Source: a bacterium 210917-DFI.7.65
GTDB taxonomy: Bacteria; Bacillota; Clostridia; Oscillospirales; Oscillospiraceae
Reading direction: 5' to 3'
Assembly (NCBI GenBank): GCA_020555865.1
Contig: JAJCJJ010000004.1
Span: 174,305 to 238,304, forward strand
DNA: 64,000 nucleotides
Part shown: piece after piece, positions 55,025 to 62,129 of the stretch
Layout: each line of letters opens with the position of its first letter
Numbering within the stretch: position 1 is the stretch's first letter
Made by a program: the position numbers and the translations under genes
The notes under the pieces: model-generated
What the model was told of the DNA's origin: nothing
The model's database searches: none
What the model saw: the letters and a program-made list of their open reading frames with translations, nothing else

Positions 55025-55053
55025 ATAATACCACTTCCGCGCAAAAAAAGCAA
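55025..55053 (-). promoter_or_regulatory. Promoter of tRNA-Arg
   Basis: Minus strand TTGCTT (55053-55048), 17 bases, TATTAT (55030-55025). Confidence 0.65.
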
Positions 55054-55226
55054 GCCTTTTTTTCAAAAATTTTCAATTTTTTTCTTTTCAGTACAAATCG
55101 AAAATGTTTCTCGCCACAGTTATTGTTTTTCCGTGCTTTTCATGATAATATAAATATAAAATATTGTTTTTTCGCCCTTTTTTCACCTGCCCTGAAGCAG
55201 AAACAGGGCGAAACGAGGAGTGTACT

Positions 55227-56018
55227 ATGGAAAACAATACGTTTAAAGGATCCATCTTCGGCGGCTTTAACCGTCAGGATGTCATGAATTATATTGAAAA
55301 AGCCTCCCGCGAAAGCGGCGAACTGTTGCAGCAAAACCAGGAACAGATCGCCGCGCTGGAGCAGGAAAACACCCAATTGCGTGACCAGTGCGAACAGTTG
55401 CGCGTTTCCCTGCAGGACACTGTCGCTTCACTCAGCGCCGCGCAGGCTGAACGGGATGCCGCGCAGGCTTCCTGCGCCAGTGCTGGAGAGGCGCTGGAAA
55501 ATGCACAGCGTTCCAATCGCCAGTACACCGAAGAAATCAATACCCTGCAGGCAACCGTCGCCGCTCTGCAGCCCGAAGTGGATAAATTCCACACGTTGCA
55601 GAAAAATATTGCCGATGTCGAAGTGGAAGCCAAACACCGGGCAGACACCTTGGTGGCCGAAGCCAGAGCAAGCGCAGAAGAGATCCTCCGCAAAGCCCGC
55701 ACGCAGGCCGACGCCGTCCTTTCTGCTGCAAAGGCCGATGCAGAAAAGATCCGCTCGGAGGCCAACGGAAACGCCGCAGCGATCCGCCAGAAAGCCGACC
55801 AGCATGCGATGCTCAGCCGCCAGCAGCTGCACACCCTGCTCAACAGCACCCAAGCACAGTATCAGGCGCTGCTGGAAATGTATAAATCCTCTGCCCTGCA
55901 GGCTGCCACCGCGCTGCAGAAAGCCCAGGAGCAAATGACGCAGATGCCTGCTGTATTTGATAAAATCAGCGCAGGAATGAAAACCCTGCAATCCAGCCGG
56001 GAAAAAAAGGATGGATGA
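55227..56018 (+). CDS. DivIVA-like coiled-coil protein
   Basis: 263 residues from the ATG at 55227 with GAGGAG upstream. N-terminal DivIVA-like membrane-binding motif FGGFNRQDVMNYIEKASRES, then a long coiled coil from about residue 35 to 240, rich in Ala, Gln and Glu. Such proteins mark cell poles or septa. It overlaps the fumarase subunit gene by eight bases, an unusual pairing. Confidence 0.85.
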   Translation: MENNTFKGSIFGGFNRQDVMNYIEKASRESGELLQQNQEQIAALEQENTQLRDQCEQLRVSLQDTVASLSAAQAERDAAQASCASAGEALENAQRSNRQYTEEINTLQATVAALQPEVDKFHTLQKNIADVEVEAKHRADTLVAEARASAEEILRKARTQADAVLSAAKADAEKIRSEANGNAAAIRQKADQHAMLSRQQLHTLLNSTQAQYQALLEMYKSSALQAATALQKAQEQMTQMPAVFDKISAGMKTLQSSREKKDG

Positions 56019-56571
56019 GTGTATGACCTACGAAATCTCCACAGATGAAATTCGTTCCTATCTGCCAGAACTGCACGCAGGCGACCGGGTTTTGCTGAGT
56101 GGCCGTATCTATACCTCCCGCGACGCCGCACACAAGCGCATTTGCGAAGCGCTGGACAATGGCTCTCCGCTGCCCTATAACCTGCGTGACGCTATTATTT
56201 ATTACGCCGGACCGACCCCAGCCCGCCCCGGTATGGCCGTCGGCTCCTGCGGTCCCACAACCGCCGGGCGTATGGACTGCTATGCGCCCCGTTTGCTGGA
56301 TCTGGGTCTGGCCGCCATGATCGGCAAAGGCGACCGCAGCAACGCCGTGGTGGATGCCATTCGGCGCAACGGAGCCGTCTATTTTGCTGCTGTCGGCGGC
56401 GCAGGCGCGCTGATTGCCAAACACATCACCGCATCCACTGTGGTGGGGTATGAGGATCTGGGCTGCGAAAGCGCCAAGCAGATGCAGGTGGATCGCCTCC
56501 CCCTGATTGTCGCCATCGACTCCCAGGGCGGCAACCTGTACCGCACCGGCCGCCTGGCTTATCAGAATTGA
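56011..56571 (+). CDS. Fumarate hydratase beta subunit (class I Fe-S hydro-lyase)
   Basis: 186 residues, starting at 56011 (alternative ATG at 56023). C-terminal-domain type of class I fumarase/tartrate dehydratase: LLSGRIYTSRDAAHKRICEA, PLPYNLRDAIIYYAGPTPA, CGPTTAGRMDCYAPRLLDLG and VGGAGALIAKHI. The alpha subunit, with the Fe-S ligands, is usually the preceding gene but is absent here, replaced by the DivIVA-like gene. Confidence 0.9.
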   Translation: MDECMTYEISTDEIRSYLPELHAGDRVLLSGRIYTSRDAAHKRICEALDNGSPLPYNLRDAIIYYAGPTPARPGMAVGSCGPTTAGRMDCYAPRLLDLGLAAMIGKGDRSNAVVDAIRRNGAVYFAAVGGAGALIAKHITASTVVGYEDLGCESAKQMQVDRLPLIVAIDSQGGNLYRTGRLAYQN

Positions 56572-56573
56572 AG

Positions 56574-56606
56574 AAAAAAACGCACGGCTGTGCCGTGCGT
56601 TTTTTT
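56574..56606 (+). terminator. Terminator of the divIVA-fumarase unit
   Basis: CGCACGGC, loop TGT, GCCGTGCG flanked by seven As and seven Ts; bidirectional, so it also serves the small minus-strand gene. Confidence 0.9.
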
Positions 56607-56632
56607 GTGTAATTCTTTCTATCGATGCGCAC

Positions 56633-56779
56633 TCAGCAACCGCAGCTGGGGGTGGTATTGCCGCAGCCGCAGCCACAACCGCAGTTATTGCCCTGGCCAC
56701 CGCCGCAGCAGCAGCAAATGAGGATAATGGCAATGATGATCCAGCAGCAGTTACCGCCAAAGAAGCCCTGATTATACAT
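56633..56779 (-). CDS. Small Cys/Gly-rich hydrophobic protein
   Basis: 48 residues from the ATG at 56779, with a perfect AGGAGG nine bases upstream. MYNQGFFGGNCCW, a hydrophobic segment WIIIAIILICCCC, then GGGQGNNCGCGCGCGN and the end TPSCGC. Eleven or more Cys. The layout recalls small sporulation proteins of the YjcZ kind but with Cys. The promoter (56834-56863) matches that of the Cys-rich 283-residue gene. Function unknown. Confidence 0.7.
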   Translation of the reverse strand: MYNQGFFGGNCCWIIIAIILICCCCGGGQGNNCGCGCGCGNTTPSCGC

Positions 56780-56833
56780 AAAATGAAACCTCCTAAAAGA
56801 TTCGTGCTCGGCCCGTGTGGCCGGCCTCACTTC

Positions 56834-56863
56834 ATTCTATGTATACTGCAGAAAATGGTTCCC
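56834..56863 (-). promoter_or_regulatory. Sigma-K-like promoter of the small Cys gene
   Basis: Minus strand GGGAACC (863-857), with AC at 859-858, 16 bases, CATAGAATGA starting at 841. Same spacing and near-identical boxes as at 18447-18475. Confidence 0.5.
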
Positions 56864-56933
56864 TTTCTGCCGCTTTTCTTTCCGGCAGCACCGCGCAACC
56901 ATCCGCTGCACATTTTCTGCGCTATCTCCCTGC

Positions 56934-58109
56934 TCAGATGCGAGCCACGCCGCTTTGGCGGGCCGCCTCGGCCACTGCCTTGGCAACCGCAGGGCCAACC
57001 CGCGGATCAAACGCCTTGGGGATGATGTTGTTTTCATTCAACTCTTCGCCGGCCAGAGCAGCCAGAGCCTCCGCCGCGGCGATCTTCATTTCTTCATTGA
57101 TTTGAGAGGCGCGCACATCCAGCGCGCCGCGGAAAATTCCGGGAAACGCCAGAACGTTGTTGATCTGGTTGGGATAGTCGCTGCGGCCCGTGGAAATGAC
57201 CCGTGCGCCGCCGGCGCGAGCGTCGTCCGGAAAAATTTCCGGCGTAGGGTTAGCGCAGGCAAAAATGATTGCGTCACGATTCATGGTTTTCACCATTTCC
57301 GTCGTCACGATGCCTGGCGCAGAGAAGCCCAGGAACGCGTCGGCTCCCACCAGAGCATCTGCCAAGGTACCTCTCCGGTGTGCGCGGTTGGTTACTTTGG
57401 CCATTTCCACCATATAGGAGTTCATCCCATCGGTGTACCCTTGGCAGATAATGCCGCTCTTATCGCACAGCGTAATGTCAGAAAAGCCCGCCCGCAGCAG
57501 CAACCGGCACACGGACATACCCGCCGCGCCGGCGCCGTTGATAACTACTTTGACTTCTTCGCGCTTTTTGCCCACCACCTTGAGGGCGTTGGTCATGCCC
57601 GCCAGGGCAATCACCGCCGTACCGTGCTGGTCATCGTGAAATACAGGGATGTCGCACAGCTCCTTGAGTCTGGCTTCGATTTCAAAGCAGCGGGGCGCGG
57701 AAATATCCTCCAGATTGATAGCGCCGAAACTGCCGGAAATGAGGTAAACTGTACGCACAATTTCGTCTACGTCCTTGCTTTTGATACAAAGCGGAAATGC
57801 GTCCACGCCGCCGAACTCTTTAAAGAGCACGCATTTCCCCTCCATCACCGGCATACCAGCCTCCGGCCCGATGTCGCCCAGGCCCAGCACAGCGGTGCCG
57901 TCCGTGATCACAGCAGCCATATTCCAGCGGCGGGTCAGCTCATAGGATTGATCCACATCTTTCTGAATCTCCAGACAAGGCTGAGCAACGCCGGGGGTGT
58001 AAGCCACCGACAAGTCATGGGCATCGTTGACTTTTACGGTGGAAATCACTTCGATCTTACCACGCTTTTGCGCGTGGAATGCCAAACTCTCTTCGGCGAT
58101 GGGCGTCAT
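56934..58109 (-). CDS. Malic enzyme (NAD(P)-dependent)
   Basis: 391 residues from the ATG at 58109, nine bases after AAGGAG. Decarboxylates malate to pyruvate. AYTPGVAQPCLEIQKDVDQS, VITDGTAVLGLGDIGPEAG, FHDDQHGTAVIALAGMTNAL and NAD(P) loop INGAGAAGMSVCRLL. Next to the fumarase subunit, so both handle C4 acids, though on opposite strands. Confidence 0.95.
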   Translation of the reverse strand: MTPIAEESLAFHAQKRGKIEVISTVKVNDAHDLSVAYTPGVAQPCLEIQKDVDQSYELTRRWNMAAVITDGTAVLGLGDIGPEAGMPVMEGKCVLFKEFGGVDAFPLCIKSKDVDEIVRTVYLISGSFGAINLEDISAPRCFEIEARLKELCDIPVFHDDQHGTAVIALAGMTNALKVVGKKREEVKVVINGAGAAGMSVCRLLLRAGFSDITLCDKSGIICQGYTDGMNSYMVEMAKVTNRAHRRGTLADALVGADAFLGFSAPGIVTTEMVKTMNRDAIIFACANPTPEIFPDDARAGGARVISTGRSDYPNQINNVLAFPGIFRGALDVRASQINEEMKIAAAEALAALAGEELNENNIIPKAFDPRVGPAVAKAVAEAARQSGVARI

Positions 58110-58177
58110 ATGCAAAATCTCCTTTTTTCATCCGCATCTGAATGGACTGCGGAACCTAAAATAGCTATAGTAATGTT

Positions 58178-58206
58178 ATTATAGGTTCTGCACTGAAAAA
58201 AAGCAA
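58178..58206 (-). promoter_or_regulatory. Promoter of the malic enzyme gene
   Basis: Minus strand TTGCTT (58206-58201), 17 bases, TATAAT (58183-58178). Confidence 0.75.
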
Positions 58207-58272
58207 GATTTTCCGCCCCTTTTTCGCTCTGTCCTGCCCAATAACAGCCATCCGCTTCCTCCGAAATGCCTA

Positions 58273-58301
58273 TTGCAGAGTTTGAACCCCTGTAGTAAAA
58301 T
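58273..58301 (+). promoter_or_regulatory. Promoter of the DIP1984 gene and tRNA-like RNA
   Basis: TTGCAG (58273-58278), 17 bases, TAAAAT (58296-58301). Confidence 0.65.
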
Positions 58302-58330
58302 GAGCTTATCAGACATCGGAGGGATATGGA

Positions 58331-58786
58331 ATGAAGCTTGCCGAAGCTCTGCAGGAACGGGCTGATCTCAACCGAAAGATCGAGCAGCTGCAGGATCGCC
58401 TGAGCAACAATGTATTAGTGCAGGAAGGCGAACAGACCGCTGAAGATCCGGAAAAGTTGAAAGACGAACTGGATTCCGCCATTCTGCGGCTGGCCGCCTT
58501 GATTGCTCAAATCAATCAGACAAATTGCACAACGATTGTGGAAGGACGGACCCTGACAGCACTGATTGCAAGAAAAGATGCGCTGTCCCTAAAAATCCGT
58601 CTTTATAAAGAAATTGCTTCCACCGCCAGCCAAACAACCTACCGGGCCAGAAATACAGAAATTAAAATAAAGTCCACAATCTCTGTAGCGGATTGGCAGG
58701 CAGAAATTGATCAGATGTCCAAAGAATTGCGTCTGTTGGATAATCAGCTGCAGCAAAGCAACTGGAATACGGATTTGATAGAATAA
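58331..58786 (+). CDS. DIP1984-family (septicolysin-like) protein
   Basis: 151 residues, helical. KLAEALQERADLNRKIEQLQ, LAALIAQINQTNCTTIVEGR and TLTALIARKDALSLKIRLYK are family features; the C-terminus has a second coiled coil. RBS GGAGGG before the ATG. No enzyme motif. Its stop codon is followed within seven bases by a tRNA-like RNA, so it may bind that RNA. Annotated septicolysin in some genomes without evidence here. Confidence 0.85.
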   Translation: MKLAEALQERADLNRKIEQLQDRLSNNVLVQEGEQTAEDPEKLKDELDSAILRLAALIAQINQTNCTTIVEGRTLTALIARKDALSLKIRLYKEIASTASQTTYRARNTEIKIKSTISVADWQAEIDQMSKELRLLDNQLQQSNWNTDLIE

Positions 58787-58792
58787 TAGGAA

Positions 58793-58915
58793 TACACTAC
58801 GGACAGCAGATGCAGGGTGAATATCACGCAGCAACAGCGCAAGTTGCATTCGTGGTACACTGAAGAGCAGGTGTGAGGTTCGACTCCTCAAGAACTGTTA
58901 TACTCCGATCGTGTA
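58793..58915 (+). ncRNA. tRNA-like RNA after the DIP1984 gene
   Basis: A T-arm with perfect stem TGAGG/CCTCA and 7-base loop TTCGACT (58874-58890), an anticodon-like arm GCAAC/GTTGC with 7-base loop AGCGCAA (58831-58847) and a small D-like GTGA/TCAC hairpin (58817-58827). They are enclosed by TACAC/GTGTA (58793-58797 with 58911-58915), CGGA/TCCG and CAG/CTG. The acceptor stem is not canonical and position 33 is not U, so it is not a translating tRNA. Co-transcribed with the gene. Confidence 0.7.
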
Positions 58916-59004
58916 CAAAAGTATCGTCACCTAAAATTGTAATTACCGGATATTAACTGCATCCGCAAGGGCGGGAATGGGGAAATTTTTATGTTGGCAA
59001 TCAA

Positions 59005-59060
59005 TATCTTCAAACACAGCAGGCAGCTACTGTATACGGTGGTTGCCTGCTGAAGATTTC
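59005..59060 (+). terminator. Long hairpin after the tRNA-like RNA
   Basis: CAGCAGGCAGCTAC (59017-59030) pairs with GTGGTTGCCTGCTG (59039-59052), extended by CTTC/GAAG outside, followed by ATTTCTTCT. Probable end of the DIP1984/tRNA-like transcript. The stretch 58916-59004 shows nothing else. Confidence 0.55.
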
Positions 59061-59180
59061 TTCTGCACAACCACAAGAAACCGACCCTTCTTCCCTCATA
59101 ATCAATAAACAGGAACCTTTTTGTTCCGATTCTTTTTGGGTATACTATATAATGTCGATCACTGAAAGCGAGGCCTCACC

Positions 59181-60335
59181 ATGCGTATCGAAGATTTTCA
59201 AACTCATTTTAACGGCCATGTGCCGGGACTGCTGGGCGCAGGCAGCGCCTATGCCGTACTGGTTCCCCTCGTCCGGCGCCGCGGCGCAGCGCATCTGCTG
59301 TTTGAAGTGCGCGCCGATACCCTGAACCGCCAGCCTGGCGAGGTGTGTTTTCCCGGCGGCCGCATAGAGGCCGGGGAACCCCCCACTACCTGTGCTCTGC
59401 GAGAAATGGAAGAAGAACTGTCGATTCCCCCCGATGCTGTCCATTTGTTGGCAGAGTTGGATTTTCTCTATCACCAATCCGGAACTCTAATCCACCCCAT
59501 ACTGGCAGAGGTCGATGCAGGCGCGCTGCGCCATATGCAGGTAAATACCGCAGAAGTGAAGGACACCTTTTTGGTTCCTTTCTCTTTTTTCCTCAAACAT
59601 AAGCCTATTCTGTATAGCTATGACCTGGAGCCTCACATCCCGGAGGATTTCCCATATCACCTTCTTGGATACGAAACCGGATATCCCTGGCAGGCTGGAA
59701 AAATGGATGTGCCGATCTATCTGTACGGCGACCACCCGATTTGGGGCCTTACGGGCCGTATTTGCCGGCATCTAGCGGAAGAAATGGCATCCGCGCAAAT
59801 CCAGCGGCCGGCCTTGCAGAAAAAAAGCGCCCCAGAAAATCAATACCGGCATATCGAACACCCCATTCCCGCGCTTTATCGGGCGGATTCCAGAATCCTT
59901 ATCCTCGGTTCCTTTCCCTCTGTAAAATCCCGGGAAGGCCATTTCTTTTATCACCATCCCCAAAACCGCTTCTGGCGCGTTATGGCAGCACTCACTGGCG
60001 AAACGCTCCCTGTTACCATTGAAGAAAAGCGCAACCTTCTTCTGCGTCACCACATTGCTTTGTGGGATGTGATCCACAGTTGTGACATCATTGCTTCCAG
60101 CGATAGCAGCATCAAAAACGTGCTCCCAAACGACCTGCACCCTATTCTGAATACCGCCAAAATCGAGGGGATTTATGTCAACGGCGGCACCGCCGGCCGG
60201 CTGTACCGCAAATACATCGAACCGAATCTGGGCCGCAGCTGCACCGTGCTCCCTTCCACCAGCCCGGCCAATGCCGCTTATTCGCTGGAAAAGCTAACTG
60301 CCCTGTGGCGCGCGGCGCTTCCTTCTCCATTATAA
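59181..60335 (+). CDS. Nudix hydrolase fused to DNA-deoxyinosine glycosylase
   Basis: 384 residues in two domains. Residues 1-200: Nudix of CoA-pyrophosphatase (NudL) type, with the box FPGGRIEAGEPPTTCALREM then EEELSI. Residues 225-384: uracil-DNA-glycosylase-superfamily deoxyinosine glycosylase, with ILILGSFPSVKSREGHFFYH, NRFWRVMAALTG and LPSTSPANA. No frameshift between them. It could both clean the nucleotide or CoA pool and remove hypoxanthine from DNA. GAGG-type site precedes the ATG. Confidence 0.9.
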   Translation: MRIEDFQTHFNGHVPGLLGAGSAYAVLVPLVRRRGAAHLLFEVRADTLNRQPGEVCFPGGRIEAGEPPTTCALREMEEELSIPPDAVHLLAELDFLYHQSGTLIHPILAEVDAGALRHMQVNTAEVKDTFLVPFSFFLKHKPILYSYDLEPHIPEDFPYHLLGYETGYPWQAGKMDVPIYLYGDHPIWGLTGRICRHLAEEMASAQIQRPALQKKSAPENQYRHIEHPIPALYRADSRILILGSFPSVKSREGHFFYHHPQNRFWRVMAALTGETLPVTIEEKRNLLLRHHIALWDVIHSCDIIASSDSSIKNVLPNDLHPILNTAKIEGIYVNGGTAGRLYRKYIEPNLGRSCTVLPSTSPANAAYSLEKLTALWRAALPSPL

Positions 60336-60383
60336 ATTGTCATACTTTTCAATACCATATGAACAGAAAGGTCCGACCCATTG

Positions 60384-60968
60384 ATGAATGACGCACTTAC
60401 CATCCGCATGGCTGCCGCAGAGGATGCCCCTGCCCTGTTGGATATCTATCGCCCCTATGTGGAACACACTGCCATCACATTTGAATATAAAGTACCCAGT
60501 ATTGAAGAATTCGCCGCCCGCATTCTCCGCACGCTGCAGCGCTATCCCTTTTTGATCGCGCTTTGCGGCGGGAAAGCCGTTGGCTACGCTTACGCTTCTC
60601 CTTTCAAAGAACGCGCTGCTTACGATTGGGCAGTGGAAACCTCCATTTACATCCAGGAAGCATATTCTGGCCACGGATACGGAAAAGCGCTTTACGATAT
60701 TTTGGAACGCCTGCTTACGGCGCAGAATATTTTGAATCTGAACGCCTGCATTGCTTACACCGCTCATGCAGATGAATATCTGGACAATCACAGCGCTGAC
60801 TTTCACGCCCATCTGGGGTATCACCCAGTGGGAACCTTTCATAAGTGTGGTTACAAATTCGGCCGCTGGTACGATATGATCTGGATGGAAAAGATGATCG
60901 GTGCGCACACATCTGCGCCCGAACCAGTGTATCCCATCGGTCAGATCGATTGGGCCAAACTTCTATAA
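60384..60968 (+). CDS. GNAT acetyltransferase, phosphinothricin-acetyltransferase-like
   Basis: 194 residues from the ATG at 60384 (a TTG precedes it). PAT/Bar pattern: IRMAAAEDAPALLDIYRPYV, FEYKVPSIEEFAARI, YAYASPFKERAAYDWAVETS, and acetyl-CoA loop YSGHGYGKALYDIL. Acetylates an amino-group metabolite; methionine derivatives are common natural substrates. Ends at a bidirectional terminator. Confidence 0.92.
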   Translation: MNDALTIRMAAAEDAPALLDIYRPYVEHTAITFEYKVPSIEEFAARILRTLQRYPFLIALCGGKAVGYAYASPFKERAAYDWAVETSIYIQEAYSGHGYGKALYDILERLLTAQNILNLNACIAYTAHADEYLDNHSADFHAHLGYHPVGTFHKCGYKFGRWYDMIWMEKMIGAHTSAPEPVYPIGQIDWAKLL

Positions 60969-60980
60969 GCGATCCAAAAA

Positions 60981-61015
60981 CAGCGCGCCGGACAGGAAAA
61001 CCGTCCGGCGCGCTG
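60981..61015. terminator. Bidirectional terminator
   Basis: Perfect arms CAGCGCGCCGGAC and GTCCGGCGCGCTG with loop AGGAAAACC; five As before it give a T-run for the minus-strand SdpI gene. Confidence 0.8.
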
Positions 61016-61018
61016 CTG

Positions 61019-61708
61019 TCATTGTGCACGGCTAAAGCGCAGAGATACGATGCATGATACCACCGCTGCGCCGAGCGCACAAATCATAATAACCCAAAAC
61101 AATGCGGCCCCCTGCAGAAAAAGGGACAGCACAAGGCATAGGGCGCCCGCTGCAGCAAAGGCGATCCCTCCTGCCCGCTGGCTTTTGCGCCACGCCTCTG
61201 GATGATCCTCCAACCATGGCAGACGGACGCCCATAATCGGATTTGGTTTTGTCTTCGGCATGATATTTCCCAGCACCAGAAACAATATCCCACAGCCAAT
61301 ACCCATGATTTTATAAAATGGTATGGAAGATACTACAGCTCCTGCAGCCGCCTCCTGCGCCGCGCCAATCAGCATCACGACTTCCAGCACGGTCAGAAAC
61401 AGCTGCACTGCAATACCTATAACGCGCACAATGTGCGCGTTGGCCCGTGCCTGAACCCGCTCGGTTTCCGTGTCTGCAAATGCCCCGCTGAAACGGGAAA
61501 CCAGCCACAAGATCCAACCGCTCAGCGAAAAACACACGCCCAAGACCAGCTCTTCATATTTGCTGCCCCAACGGTCAATTTCTCCGGCAGCATTGTAGTG
61601 CACCGGGATTTGATCGGGCAGGAACTGCACGCCCACAACCGCCGTCAGAATCGGTGCAGCGCACAGCACCAGCAAAATCCACGACAGCACACGCTCTTTT
61701 TTGCTCAT
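61019..61708 (-). CDS. SdpI/DUF1648-family membrane protein
   Basis: 229 residues from the ATG at 61708, overlapping the upstream regulator gene (ATGA). DUF1648 domain near the start: QFLPDQIPVHYNAAGEIDRW; further membrane helices and the SdpI core PKTKPNPIMGVRLPW and AWRKSQRAGGIAF. In Bacillus SdpI confers immunity to the SDP toxin and signals to SdpR. No toxin genes are seen nearby. Confidence 0.88.
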   Translation of the reverse strand: MSKKERVLSWILLVLCAAPILTAVVGVQFLPDQIPVHYNAAGEIDRWGSKYEELVLGVCFSLSGWILWLVSRFSGAFADTETERVQARANAHIVRVIGIAVQLFLTVLEVVMLIGAAQEAAAGAVVSSIPFYKIMGIGCGILFLVLGNIMPKTKPNPIMGVRLPWLEDHPEAWRKSQRAGGIAFAAAGALCLVLSLFLQGAALFWVIMICALGAAVVSCIVSLRFSRAQ

Positions 61709-61977
61709 ATTTTTTCCTCCCCGCAAAACGCCTGAAACCACAGCATTATTTCGTCAAACAGCGATGTGTTCAATTCATAATAGACGAAATTTTTTTCCTT
61801 GTATTCCGTTACCATATCCGCCTTTTTCAGCGTTTTCAAATGGTAAGACAGTGCAGAGGGTGAGATTTTCAACCGCTCGGAAAGCTTGCCTGCCGTACAG
61901 CTGCCTTGCCTCAACAAGAGCAAAATTTCCCGCCGTTGCGGGTCTGCCAGCGCCTTAAAGGATTCCGCCAATCCCAT
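61705..61977 (-). CDS. ArsR-family regulator, SdpR-like
   Basis: 90 residues from the ATG at 61977 (AGGTG upstream; a GTG lies six bases earlier). Winged helix: FKALADPQRREILLLLRQGS, AGKLSERLKISPSALSYHLK. No metal-binding CxC, so it belongs with the autorepressor SdpR type. Overlaps the SdpI gene, giving the classical R-I order. Confidence 0.88.
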   Translation of the reverse strand: MGLAESFKALADPQRREILLLLRQGSCTAGKLSERLKISPSALSYHLKTLKKADMVTEYKEKNFVYYELNTSLFDEIMLWFQAFCGEEKI

Positions 61978-62019
61978 ACGCACACCTGCTTTTATCTATT
62001 TCAAAATTTCTTGAATTAG

Positions 62020-62048
62020 ATTGTATCATTGTCCCCATAAAAAGGCAA
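62020..62048 (-). promoter_or_regulatory. Promoter of the SdpR/SdpI pair
   Basis: Minus strand TTGCCT (62048-62043), 17 bases, TACAAT (62025-62020). The -35 lies inside the large inverted repeat at 62040-62087. Confidence 0.7.
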
Positions 62049-62087
62049 GGCGTATTTCAAAGAAATTTGAAATACGCCTTGCCTTTT
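62040..62087. terminator. Perfect 22-bp inverted repeat, terminator of the patatin gene
   Basis: Arms of 22 bp (AAAAGGCAAGGCGTATTTCA onward) with loop GAAA. It ends in TTTTT-like A/T runs on both sides. Read on the minus strand it terminates the patatin gene just before the SdpR promoter, with which it overlaps. Confidence 0.8.
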
Positions 62088-62129
62088 GTATTTCCAAATG
62101 CTCATATATGCAGCAGCGCAGAAGCCTCT

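Noticed and set aside
58793..58915. Ordinary tRNA gene
   Set aside because: No 7-bp acceptor stem, no U at position 33 and an undersized D-arm; it is tRNA-like, not a tRNA.
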